In this document: in pieces, positions 1 through 8,063 of the stretch | Position numbering within the stretch: position 1 is the first letter of the stretch | Layout: the number at the start of each line of letters is the position of its first letter | NCBI GenBank assembly: GCA_903951425.1 | Contig: CAJBBX010000078.1 | Span: 1-55,279 of the forward strand | DNA from: an uncultured Chthonomonas sp. | GTDB lineage: Bacteria > Armatimonadota > Chthonomonadetes > Chthonomonadales > CAJBBX01 | Length of the DNA stretch: 55,279 nt | Direction of reading: 5' to 3' | The notes under the pieces: model-generated | Database searches by the model: none | What the model was told of the DNA's origin: nothing | What the model saw: only the letters and a program-made list of their open reading frames with translations | Made by a program: the position numbers and the translations under genes

Positions 1-168
1 GGTGTCCAGTTTGGAGATGGTCACCTTACCCGTGGCCACATCCACATCAAACCGAGCCACCCCCTGCGTCGTCGGCGCAGGGGGTGTCGGCGATTTCGCA
101 CCGCCGCCACAACCGCCCAGCCCAATCGACACCGTCAGTGCCGCCAAAGCCCAACCGAACCGCTGCAT
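1..168 (-). CDS. Putative lipoprotein, N-terminal fragment cut by the window edge
   Basis: The first 56 codons of a minus-strand gene are visible and the frame stays open to base 1. The ATG at 168 has an AGGAGG site about seven bases upstream. The protein starts MQRFGWALAALTVSIGLGGC, a hydrophobic signal segment ending in the lipobox LGGC, so Cys20 would be lipid-modified and the mature protein anchored to a membrane. A Gly/Pro/Thr linker follows, then a short stretch (VARFDVDVATGKVTISKLD) that resembles the start of a beta-rich repeat domain. The function cannot be judged from this fragment. It lies in the same direction as the glycosidase gene ending at 306 but is separated from it by 137 bases. 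Confidence 0.7.
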   Translation of the reverse strand, partial: MQRFGWALAALTVSIGLGGCGGGAKSPTPPAPTTQGVARFDVDVATGKVTISKLDT

Positions 169-305
169 CAATGCCTCCTGGGAGTGGCAGGCGATCACCC
201 ATGCAGTGGGCGACCTGCCGGAGCCCCACTCAGCAAGCCATACGAGGGATCGGGGCGTTCTGCGGCCACGTGCAGAGCCACGGACTGCGGTACTGCGGTC
301 TACGG

Positions 306-2651
306 TCAGGCGGGATCTGCCGGACCCATCTGCCATGCCTGCAGTGACCTGAGCAGGGCCTCCTTGCCGATGGCCCGCAACACGACGCCCACGCTGTCGG
401 GACGGGAGGGGTATACGCGGGCGGCGACGCACTGACGGCCGTTGACGAACACCTCCACCACGCTCTTGTCGATGAAGACATGAAGCCGTACGGGCTCGCC
501 CTCGGGGATGTAGACCGGCGCCGTCTCCGGCGGGCGCGAGGTGACATCGGGCGCCAGCGACGAGCGTGATGTCTCCAGCGAAACGACCGTGTCATTGCCG
601 GGACGGCCCCCCCGGTTCCAGTAGTGGAAGCCGCGCCGGGAGTAAATGGAGAGCCGCGTCAGCTCCTCGCACCCGGGCGAACGGAGCAGGTCCAGTTCGA
701 TCGTCGCCGCCTCCTTGGGGTCGATGACGGCTTGGATCTCGAGGCAGTTGCCCTTGACCGCTTCAAGGATCACGTCCTGGTTGGCGGGCAGGCGGGTCTC
801 GGCCATCTGGGTTCGGGCGCCGCGTAGCGAGGCGAAGTCGCCGGTCGGCTCTTGCAGCAGGTCACCCTCGGCGCTCAGCGTCAGGCGACGGGGCAGCGAC
901 ATGATCTGGTCCCAACCGGGCGTGGGCTTGCCGGGGTTCATATTGAAGATGGCGATGATGCCGCCCTTGCCGTCCGGTGCGGCTGATGGGGCGTGGACGC
1001 CGAGCGGCCAAGCGGGGCCGAAGTTGAAGGAGCCGCCGCCGGTCACGTCCAGCCGCTGGCGCCCGGTGTCGTAGCGGCCCAACAGGTACTTGCCGCCGCT
1101 CATGTGGCTGAAATGGAGCAGGATGTGGCGGTCGCCAATGGGCCAGAAGTAGGGGCAGGCGCCGTCATCGCCCACCAGACCATAGGGGTCCTTCTCGACC
1201 AGCGGGTGCAGGTACTCCCAGCTGGCGAGATCCTTGCTGCGGAGCAGGAAGTCGGCCCGAGTGCGCTTGGTGTCCGGCCCCGGTACCGTGCCACCGGAGA
1301 GCGAGTAGTAGTGGTCGCCCTGCTTCCAGATGCAGGGGTCGAAGACGCCAAAGGGCTGCGGCGAGCCGTCCGGCCGGCGCTGCGGGATCACTGCCTTGCC
1401 GGTCACCTTCTCCCAGTTCAGGAGGAGCGGGTCGTTGGATGTAGCCACCATGTTGCCGACCTTGGTGCCGTGGTACATGGCGATGACCCGATCAGGCTCC
1501 GCCAGCGTTGCGCCGGAGAAGACACACTCCTCGGGGTTCGGGTAGATGGCGTAGGGCAGGTCGCGCCAGTGGATCAGGTCAGTGCTCACGGCGTGGCCCC
1601 AGTGCTGGCGCGGGTCCTCCGGCGGATACCCCTGATAGAAGAGGTGCCAGTTGCCCCGCCAGAAGCAGAGGCCGTTGGGATCGTTGAGGCTACTCTCGGG
1701 GCTTGTGAAGTGATACAGCGGGCGGGCGGGGTCGGCTGCCAGCTTGGTGCGCGACTCGCGGAACCGGGCCAGCAGCGCGTTGGCCTTGAGTTGGGCCTCC
1801 TGCTCGGCCAACGTCTTGCCGAAGGTGTTGTGGGGCACCTTGGAGGTGTAGTCCGGCCCCTGGTCCATGCGCTCCATAGTCATCGTCCCCACGCCTCCCT
1901 TCCCTGCCACGCCCCACCGTTCGGCGAGGTACTCGTTGACGGACTTGACCTCGGCGAATGCGAGCGCCCGGCTGTAGACGAGCGCCTCGGCGATGTCGCC
2001 TCGGAGCCTCTCGCTGCCGTCCTGCACCTTGGCCCCCAAACGGAACCGGCGCACGCCGACCTTCTGGAGTGCGCCGTCAATACGCCCGGACGCGCCCGTT
2101 CCGCCGCGGCTGTCGTTGTGCCAGACACGAACCAAGCCGCCCTTCCCGACCATGACCACGGAGAGGTTCCAGAGGCCACCGCCGTAGGGCAGCAGGTCGT
2201 GCTGGTCGTTGTTCTGGCCGTTGAAGCCGTAGCGCTCGTTCACGGTCAGGACGCTTGCGCGGCGTCCGGGCCCGTCATCCGCCTGCTCGCAGACCACGGC
2301 GGCTCCCAGCGTGTCGATGCGGCGCCAGACGACTGCGAACGTGAACTCGGAACAGCCGTCGGGCAGGACGGCGACGCCGTCCAGGTATTGCTCTCCGTTG
2401 AACCGAACCACAGGCTTGCCGTTGAGCCCATCCGCCACCAGCGTGGGTCGGCACGCCGCATCAGCCTGGGCGACGTGGGCGCCCCGACCCGATAGATCAC
2501 TCCACCGGGCCAGCGGCCCCGGCGCCGAGCCCGTGGCCGATGCGTCCAGGTGGAGGACCAGCTGGGCCTTCGGCAAATCGGAAGCGCGTGCTGCGGCCCC
2601 GCAGAGCGTCAGAGCAACGAGCACGCAGGCGGTTGAGAGAGCGCAGGTCAT
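306..2651 (-). CDS. Secreted GH32-family-like glycoside hydrolase with N-terminal LamG-like domain
   Basis: A 781-residue protein. Residues 1-23 look like a signal peptide, about 28-250 resemble a LamG/concanavalin-type jelly-roll domain, and about 310-780 match a GH32 five-bladed propeller plus C-terminal beta-sandwich (VHVFIDKSVVEVFVNGRQ). GH32 enzymes hydrolyse beta-fructosides such as sucrose, levan or inulin. The nucleophile motif NDPNG is present (Asp324), as are FSGA (378-381) and FDP (437-439, matching the RDP transition-state motif). The third motif, normally WECP with the acid/base Glu, reads GACP here (497-500), so the usual catalytic Glu is missing; Asp495/496 lie just before it. 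The enzyme may therefore be a divergent GH32 or use another acid. The ATG at 2651 has a GGAGGTGA site. The gene follows the GH50-like gene by only 34 bases, probably as one operon. Confidence 0.85.
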   Translation of the reverse strand: MTCALSTACVLVALTLCGAAARASDLPKAQLVLHLDASATGSAPGPLARWSDLSGRGAHVAQADAACRPTLVADGLNGKPVVRFNGEQYLDGVAVLPDGCSEFTFAVVWRRIDTLGAAVVCEQADDGPGRRASVLTVNERYGFNGQNNDQHDLLPYGGGLWNLSVVMVGKGGLVRVWHNDSRGGTGASGRIDGALQKVGVRRFRLGAKVQDGSERLRGDIAEALVYSRALAFAEVKSVNEYLAERWGVAGKGGVGTMTMERMDQGPDYTSKVPHNTFGKTLAEQEAQLKANALLARFRESRTKLAADPARPLYHFTSPESSLNDPNGLCFWRGNWHLFYQGYPPEDPRQHWGHAVSTDLIHWRDLPYAIYPNPEECVFSGATLAEPDRVIAMYHGTKVGNMVATSNDPLLLNWEKVTGKAVIPQRRPDGSPQPFGVFDPCIWKQGDHYYSLSGGTVPGPDTKRTRADFLLRSKDLASWEYLHPLVEKDPYGLVGDDGACPYFWPIGDRHILLHFSHMSGGKYLLGRYDTGRQRLDVTGGGSFNFGPAWPLGVHAPSAAPDGKGGIIAIFNMNPGKPTPGWDQIMSLPRRLTLSAEGDLLQEPTGDFASLRGARTQMAETRLPANQDVILEAVKGNCLEIQAVIDPKEAATIELDLLRSPGCEELTRLSIYSRRGFHYWNRGGRPGNDTVVSLETSRSSLAPDVTSRPPETAPVYIPEGEPVRLHVFIDKSVVEVFVNGRQCVAARVYPSRPDSVGVVLRAIGKEALLRSLQAWQMGPADPA

Positions 2652-2685
2652 CGTTCACCTCCAGACGCAGCCTTGGGCCGCTCCC

Positions 2686-4785
2686 CTACTTCGCCTTCAC
2701 ACGCGCGGCTGCCCGTGGCCGCAGCTTCTGTGCCGCCAGGTTGGCCTGGCGCATGCGCTCGACCAGCGTCACCTTGGGCCGGTCGCAGAGGTCCACCACG
2801 CCGAAAGCGTAGTGTTCGCCGTAGACCAACGCCGTGCCCTTGCCGGGGCCTCGACCGGTGAGCGGCTGGTCGCGGTACTGGAACCAGATGCCGCCCACGC
2901 AGTAGGGATCGGCCGCGGCGGCACGGATCCAGCGCGCATAGGCGTCGCCAGACTCGACCTCGTCAGCCACGTGCGTGGGGTAGACGCCGAAGCCCCTCGT
3001 GCCCCGATAGGTGGGCGGGAAGGAGAACTCGCCGCAGAGGATGGGCTTGCGGGTCTCCTTCACCAGCGCGGCTGTCTGGGCGTCCATGTAGTCCAGCGCG
3101 TAGCGGTCGTAGCCGATCACATCACAGTAGGGAGCGCTCACCCGCCAGTCATCGGCGTTCTCCCACCAGCCCGGAACGATCCAGAAGCCCAGATAGAGGT
3201 GGTCCGGGTCGATCTCCTTCACTGTGGTGTAGATGAACTTGTAGTAGGCCTCGGCGTAGTGGAGGCGCATACGCTCGAGGTCCGCGGCGGGCGGCGTGGG
3301 ATCGGTCTCCATCAGGGAGTCGGACGTATCGGCAGTTACGCGCCAGGCGGTCGCTGCTCGGGCGGCGTCACCGGCGTAGAGCGTCGCAAGCCCGAAGCGG
3401 ATCATCTCGCGTTTGGCGGGAGTGGCTGAAGGCTTGCGGAGGATGTCCTGGATCTCTGCCTTGGTCACGATCTCGTCGTACTCATTGCCGAGCGACCAGC
3501 CGAGGACCATGGGGTCGCGACGCTGCGGCTCGATCTGCTTGCGGAGCGTCTCGCGGAAGCGGGCGCGGATGTCGGCGTCGAAGATATCCGGGTGCCGCGC
3601 CACGTTGGGGATGTCGTAGTGCGCCAGTACGGGCGTGCAGGGCAGTTCGGGCACTGCTCCCCACTTGCCGCCGCCGGCGAAGGCCCACTGGCGCAAGCGG
3701 CGCGACGTCGCGGCCGTGGCGACCTTCTGCCAATCGGCCCCGTACTTCCGGAGCATGTTGGAAGCCTGGATGGCCACCGTGTTGCCGCCGTCGGTGGAGC
3801 CCCAATCGTTCATGAACCATGCGGCGGCCGTGGCTCCCGTGCGCGGCGGGAGCCACTGATAGAGCCACTCGCGGCCGTCGACAGGCGTGCGCTCCCATAC
3901 CAGGCCGCAGAGCGAGTTCATGCCCGTGTAGAAGCAGGGGTTGCCCTCGGGCGAAACAAGCCACCAGACACCGTTGCGCTGGGTCACGCGGAAGTAGCCA
4001 GTGGGCTTCTCCTTCCAACCGGCCTGCTTCCACCCGCCGAAGCGGTCAATACCGGTGGGCGGCGTCCAGCGCCGGGCCATGCGCGCCTCGTCGGCAGTGG
4101 CGCGCTTCAGGTCGGCGTCCGACTTGACCTTGCCGGGCCATCGGGAGTGGATCGACTGGCCATAGGCGTCAATGAACGGCGCCAGGCTCCTCACTTCCGG
4201 GTAGCGCGAGATACGGAACTCGGCCTCGATGATGATCGCTTGGCCGGGAGACAAGTTCAGTTTGGCGGACTGAGGCTGCTGGGGTGCGAAGAGCGCCAGG
4301 GCCGGTGGGCCATCGGAGGCAGGCACGGTGGCACGAACCAGGTTGCCGGCGGGGCCGCTGACCCAAACAGACGTCTGCTGAATGGCATAGTCGGCGGGGT
4401 CGGAGGCCCAGCCCGGCACGTCCGAGTAGGTCAGCGGCCCGCGCGCAGGCACGTAGCCGCCGTCGATGCGGCCCACCTCGATACCGTCCAGCAGGAGCCG
4501 GCCCGTGGTCGAGGTCAGTTCGGCGCGAGCGCGGTAGGTATGCTCAACCTGCCAGTCGCCGCGTCGCTCCGCGAAACGCCACTGCTTGCCGTCGCCGCCA
4601 CCGAGGATCATCCGTAGCGACGTCAGACGACAAGGCCCCGGCCCCTCGGCGGCATTCTCGAAGTTCAGGTAGAAGCCGCGCTTGGCCTCGAAGTCGTGCT
4701 GGCCGGCCAGGTAGAAACGATGGTCGGCCGCGGCAGGCCGAAGGAGCAAGGCAGCAAGAGCCGCGCAGGCGAGCAGGTGGCGCAT
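2686..4785 (-). CDS. Secreted GH50/agarase-like clan GH-A glycoside hydrolase
   Basis: A 699-residue protein. The ATG at 4785 was chosen over upstream in-frame codons because it has a GGAGG site six bases away and opens a signal peptide (MRHLLACAALAALLLRPAAA). Residues 22-230 form a beta-rich N-terminal part. From about 260 the sequence GYFRVTQRNGVWWLVSPEGN resembles the entry to the TIM barrel of GH50 agarase-like proteins. Two clan GH-A catalytic signatures are visible: acid/base in LGNE (Glu435) and nucleophile in ILCGEF (Glu586). Late-barrel residues VGGIWFQYRDQPLTGRG also fit. Agarase-type proteins cleave galactan backbones, but the real substrate cannot be read from sequence. Likely first gene of a two-gene operon with the GH32-like gene, divergent from the SMP-30 gene. 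Confidence 0.75.
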   Translation of the reverse strand: MRHLLACAALAALLLRPAAADHRFYLAGQHDFEAKRGFYLNFENAAEGPGPCRLTSLRMILGGGDGKQWRFAERRGDWQVEHTYRARAELTSTTGRLLLDGIEVGRIDGGYVPARGPLTYSDVPGWASDPADYAIQQTSVWVSGPAGNLVRATVPASDGPPALALFAPQQPQSAKLNLSPGQAIIIEAEFRISRYPEVRSLAPFIDAYGQSIHSRWPGKVKSDADLKRATADEARMARRWTPPTGIDRFGGWKQAGWKEKPTGYFRVTQRNGVWWLVSPEGNPCFYTGMNSLCGLVWERTPVDGREWLYQWLPPRTGATAAAWFMNDWGSTDGGNTVAIQASNMLRKYGADWQKVATAATSRRLRQWAFAGGGKWGAVPELPCTPVLAHYDIPNVARHPDIFDADIRARFRETLRKQIEPQRRDPMVLGWSLGNEYDEIVTKAEIQDILRKPSATPAKREMIRFGLATLYAGDAARAATAWRVTADTSDSLMETDPTPPAADLERMRLHYAEAYYKFIYTTVKEIDPDHLYLGFWIVPGWWENADDWRVSAPYCDVIGYDRYALDYMDAQTAALVKETRKPILCGEFSFPPTYRGTRGFGVYPTHVADEVESGDAYARWIRAAAADPYCVGGIWFQYRDQPLTGRGPGKGTALVYGEHYAFGVVDLCDRPKVTLVERMRQANLAAQKLRPRAAARVKAK

Positions 4786-4807
4786 GGTTACCTCCGCACA
4801 GAGTGAC

Positions 4808-4820
4808 GGTATGGGATACC
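4808..4820. promoter_or_regulatory. 13-base palindrome, possible operator
   Basis: The sequence GGTATGGGATACC (arms GGTAT/ATACC around GGG) lies in the 127-base gap between two divergent genes, 23 bases from the start of the minus-strand gene. It could bind a regulator shared by both genes. This rests on symmetry and position only; no clear -35/-10 pair was found around it. Confidence 0.25.
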
Positions 4821-4912
4821 CTATTCCTGTACCGCGCAGGAGAAGCCTGCCTGCGGGTCGAACCCCCGCGCAATGCTCGACTGCCCCCTGTGGGCCCCGG
4901 AGGTGACTTGCG

Positions 4913-5809
4913 ATGCGATGGACTCCCTGCGTCTTGCTGCTTGTGGCTTTACTTGGTTCCCGCGCGTCCGCCGGGCCGGTCACGGCCGAGGGAGCGCAGG
5001 TCGTACGTTTGGCCGACGGATTCTCCTTCACGGAGGGGCCTACCTGCGCGGCGGATGGGTCGGTCTACTTCACCGACCAGCCCAATGACCGCATCCTGCT
5101 CTGGAGCGTCGACGGCAAGCTCTCTACGTTGCTTCAGCCATGCGGACGAGCCAACGGGCTCTGCTTTGATGCACGGGGGACGCTCTGGGCGTGCGCCGAC
5201 GAGGCCGGGGAGCTCCGGGCCATTGATCTGCGCAAGAAGAGCGTGAAGGCGACCATCAAGCGGTTTGGCGACGGCCCGCGCCTGAATGGCCCCAATGACC
5301 TCTGGGCGCACCGTGATGGAAGCATCTACATCACGGATCCGTTCTACAAGAGGCCCTACTGGAGCCACTCGGCCCAGCCGCGCGCCAAGCAGGCCGTCTA
5401 CCGCGTCGCGCCGGACGGCAAGGAGGTCGCCTGCGTGGCCGATGACCTCGTGCAGCCCAACGGCATCATCGGCACGCCGGACGGCAAGGCGCTCTACGTG
5501 GCCGACATCGGAGCGGGCAAGACCTACGCCTACCGCATCGCAGCCGACGGCTCTCTCACCGACAAGCGGATCTTCTGCTCCATGGGCTCCGACGGCATGA
5601 CGCTCGACGCCGAGGGCAACGTCTACGTAACGGGCCGGGGTGTCACCGTCTTCGACCGGGAAGGACGCCGGGTCGAGCAGATCGACGTGCCGGAGGGATG
5701 GACCTCCAACGCCTGCTTCGGCGGCCGCGATCGCAAGACGCTCTTCATCACCGCGGGCAAGTGCCTCTACAGCGTCCAGATGCGTGTGAAGGGCGCGGGC
5801 AGCCAGTAG
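4913..5809 (+). CDS. Exported SMP-30/gluconolactonase-family protein
   Basis: A 298-residue six-bladed propeller protein of the SMP-30/gluconolactonase/LRE family, which hydrolyses sugar lactones and depends on a divalent metal. Residues 1-20 form a signal peptide, so it acts outside the cytoplasm. Family landmarks are visible: FTEGP with metal-ligand Glu41, FTDQPNDRIL, RLNGPNDLW (Asn125, Asn128), the substrate/metal-site stretch IYITDPFY, and QPNGI followed by KALYVAD. The ATG at 4913 follows a GGAGGTGA site. It is divergent from the GH50-like gene and converges with the next gene after a 39-base gap. A lactonase beside glycosidases suggests oxidation of released monosaccharides, though the specific sugar is unknown. 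Confidence 0.88.
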   Translation: MRWTPCVLLLVALLGSRASAGPVTAEGAQVVRLADGFSFTEGPTCAADGSVYFTDQPNDRILLWSVDGKLSTLLQPCGRANGLCFDARGTLWACADEAGELRAIDLRKKSVKATIKRFGDGPRLNGPNDLWAHRDGSIYITDPFYKRPYWSHSAQPRAKQAVYRVAPDGKEVACVADDLVQPNGIIGTPDGKALYVADIGAGKTYAYRIAADGSLTDKRIFCSMGSDGMTLDAEGNVYVTGRGVTVFDREGRRVEQIDVPEGWTSNACFGGRDRKTLFITAGKCLYSVQMRVKGAGSQ

Positions 5810-5848
5810 CCGGGGCGGCCCGGCGCCGCATCACCGACCCGAGCCGGA

Positions 5849-7954
5849 CTACTGTGTGGCGATGGTGACCGGATCCAAGCCCGTGACTATCTCCCGATCG
5901 CCGAACGCGCGGAATACCTGCCCCCGCCGCGCTGCCGCCAGCGTGGGCGTGGCGAAGCGATGGCCCGCGGCCTCCTCGGCATGGTACGCCAGCAGGCCCG
6001 GCCCAACGATCATCAGGCCCAACGGCGGGAGCGTCCAGCCCGGCTCCGGGCTCCATGCGTCGATGCCGGTGTTGACCGTGACCGTAACCGGGCCCTTCGG
6101 CGTCCGGAACACCGTCCGCTCGCGGTAGAGGCTGCCGCCCACAAATCGGTGATCCACCATGGGAGCCGTGAACACGGCATCTGCCAGCCACGTGCTGAGC
6201 TTGCTGACGGCGGCCAGGAGCTGTCTCACGTCCAGACGCGACCAGCCGCCGCACTCCTGCTTGGCACTGGCCCTGTAGCTCGCCAGCACATTCAGGCGCA
6301 GGTCGTCTGAGTAGAAGCAAGGGGGAAGCGTGCCCGCCCGAAGCGTCTTCAGGAAGATGCGCAGGTACCGCAGGAACGGGTCCTCGGTCTCCATGGGCGT
6401 GTTGACATGAATCGTCGACTCACGAATGCCGATGATCGAATCGTGGTAGACCATCTCCCAGAGCGGCACGATCTCGCCGTAGAGCGCATCGACGGACCAG
6501 CCGCCGTCGCCCTTGTGCTGGTACCCCTCCTCTGCCATGAAGGCGGAGTCCAGGTACTCGATGGCCCAATCGGTGATCGACTCACAGACCATGAACCGCG
6601 AGAACTCTCGTCGGGCGACCCGTAGCGAACCCGTCCGCGCGGCGATGTCGGCCGCCTTGGACAGCGGTGGCGTGAACGCGTGGTCCTCCAACGGCGGGTA
6701 GGAGGTCACCACGTCAAACAGGTACCCGTGCAGCCTTGGGTAGCGCTTGGCGACCTGCGGCATGTTGCGCTCGGCGAAGCGTGTCTGAGCCTCGGCGGTG
6801 GCGATGCGGTACTGCTGCTCGCGGTAGACACCGCCGTTGTGAAGTTCCCCATTCGGCGCCCGGGCGGCCAGCTTGGTGTCGAAGCTGGGCGAGTCCGTGG
6901 AGATAATGGCCAGGTCGTCGTGGGGCGTGCAGACGTATCCAAGCTCGTCGATGGCGTCGGTCAGCCGACGCATGCCCTCGTCGCCGCCGCAACGCGGGTT
7001 GGCCGGCAGGATGTCCGGGTAGTGGCTGTCGTAGCCGTCACGGTTCCATCCGCCCAGGTGGAAGATGGCGCGCTCGATGCCTGCCTCCTTCAGAGCCCGG
7101 ATGCGCGGGAGGAACTCGTCGAACGTGGTCACCGTCGGGCCGCCGTAGTCGCACGGGATGTGGCCGAACATCTGGGCGCCGCCAATCTGGCGGGGCGAGC
7201 AGGGGCGAGTGCGCGTAGTCAGTGTGCGCCACTCGGGGCGGCGGCGCATCCAGTCGCGGTAGGCAGCCGCGATCTTCACGTAGCCGCCACGCAGGAAACG
7301 AAACTCCAGCGACTGGGACCGCGTCTGCGCCGCTCGCTCGAAGTAGGAGGGCTCGCCGATGTAGGAGAAGCCGGCGACGCCCTTGTCGCGCCGGATCTCC
7401 ACCAAGCGCTCCAACGAGTCCTGCAGGATGGCCACGCAGGCAGGGCTCTCCGGGTCCAGCGTCTGCGTCAGGCCCATGAACCGCATGGAGAGCGGGCGCT
7501 GCCAGACCGTGCGTCGAATGGCCAGGTCAGGCCCTTCGGCGGGCACCAGGAGGCCCAGCCACTGGGGCACGACGATGCGCGACGCGGACCCGCGCACCTG
7601 CGGCGAGTAGGGGAAGACAACGTAGTCCACCTTGCCGCAGTCGGGACCCGTCAGGTCCAGGCGGCAGGCGAGGCGATCCGATCCGGCCAGCGCGAACATG
7701 ATCACCACGCGCAGGTCGGCTCCGGGCACTGCGCCATCAGCGCGAAGGCCGCGCTTCCCCGCTGCCGCCCAGGTCAGCGGCACGCCGTCGGCGACACCGA
7801 GGGCCAGAGCCTTGCCGCCGATGCCGAGGTACCCGAAGCCGGCGACGGGCCCGGCGAGGGCCCATTCCGCGCCGCCATGGGTAACGGTGACCGACCAGGA
7901 GGCAGGATCCAGAGCCGCGGCGAACGCGCCAGAGCCGAATGTGAGTGGTTGCAT
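5849..7954 (-). CDS. Putative TIM-barrel glycosidase (DUF5696/GH101-like), apparently cytoplasmic
   Basis: A 701-residue protein with no recognisable signal peptide. An N-terminal beta-sandwich (about 1-250) is followed by a TIM-barrel-like region from about 260: RIRALKEAGIERAIFHLGGW (284-303), DGYDSHYPDILPANPRCGG, YVCTPHDDLAI, then HGYLFDVVTSYPP (Asp414 at a barrel strand end, possible nucleophile). The architecture recalls DUF5696 and GH101-like proteins, but I cannot name the substrate. The barrel is clearly related to that of the divergent neighbour starting at 8064. Start chosen at ATG 7954; no Shine-Dalgarno site is visible, but a TAACAT hexamer ends five bases before it, compatible with a leaderless message. 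Confidence 0.65.
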   Translation of the reverse strand: MQPLTFGSGAFAAALDPASWSVTVTHGGAEWALAGPVAGFGYLGIGGKALALGVADGVPLTWAAAGKRGLRADGAVPGADLRVVIMFALAGSDRLACRLDLTGPDCGKVDYVVFPYSPQVRGSASRIVVPQWLGLLVPAEGPDLAIRRTVWQRPLSMRFMGLTQTLDPESPACVAILQDSLERLVEIRRDKGVAGFSYIGEPSYFERAAQTRSQSLEFRFLRGGYVKIAAAYRDWMRRRPEWRTLTTRTRPCSPRQIGGAQMFGHIPCDYGGPTVTTFDEFLPRIRALKEAGIERAIFHLGGWNRDGYDSHYPDILPANPRCGGDEGMRRLTDAIDELGYVCTPHDDLAIISTDSPSFDTKLAARAPNGELHNGGVYREQQYRIATAEAQTRFAERNMPQVAKRYPRLHGYLFDVVTSYPPLEDHAFTPPLSKAADIAARTGSLRVARREFSRFMVCESITDWAIEYLDSAFMAEEGYQHKGDGGWSVDALYGEIVPLWEMVYHDSIIGIRESTIHVNTPMETEDPFLRYLRIFLKTLRAGTLPPCFYSDDLRLNVLASYRASAKQECGGWSRLDVRQLLAAVSKLSTWLADAVFTAPMVDHRFVGGSLYRERTVFRTPKGPVTVTVNTGIDAWSPEPGWTLPPLGLMIVGPGLLAYHAEEAAGHRFATPTLAAARRGQVFRAFGDREIVTGLDPVTIATQ

Positions 7955-8063
7955 GGATGATGTTAGCCCATGCGGCCGCGCTTCGGCTCTGTGTGTGCGC
8001 CAGACCAGCAGGTATAACGCCACAGGCGGGCGCATCGGCCCGCGCGACTCGGAGGTCCCGCTC

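Noticed and set aside
993-2495. A 500-codon open frame on the plus strand opposite the GH32-like gene
   Set aside because: It is the antisense shadow of a gene with clear family motifs; its product is Val/Ala/Gly/Leu-rich with no domain pattern.
2686-5031. Longer version of the agarase-like gene with an extra 82 N-terminal residues
   Set aside because: The extension lacks protein-like features and overlaps the divergent gene; the ATG at 4785 has a good ribosome-binding site and begins a signal peptide.
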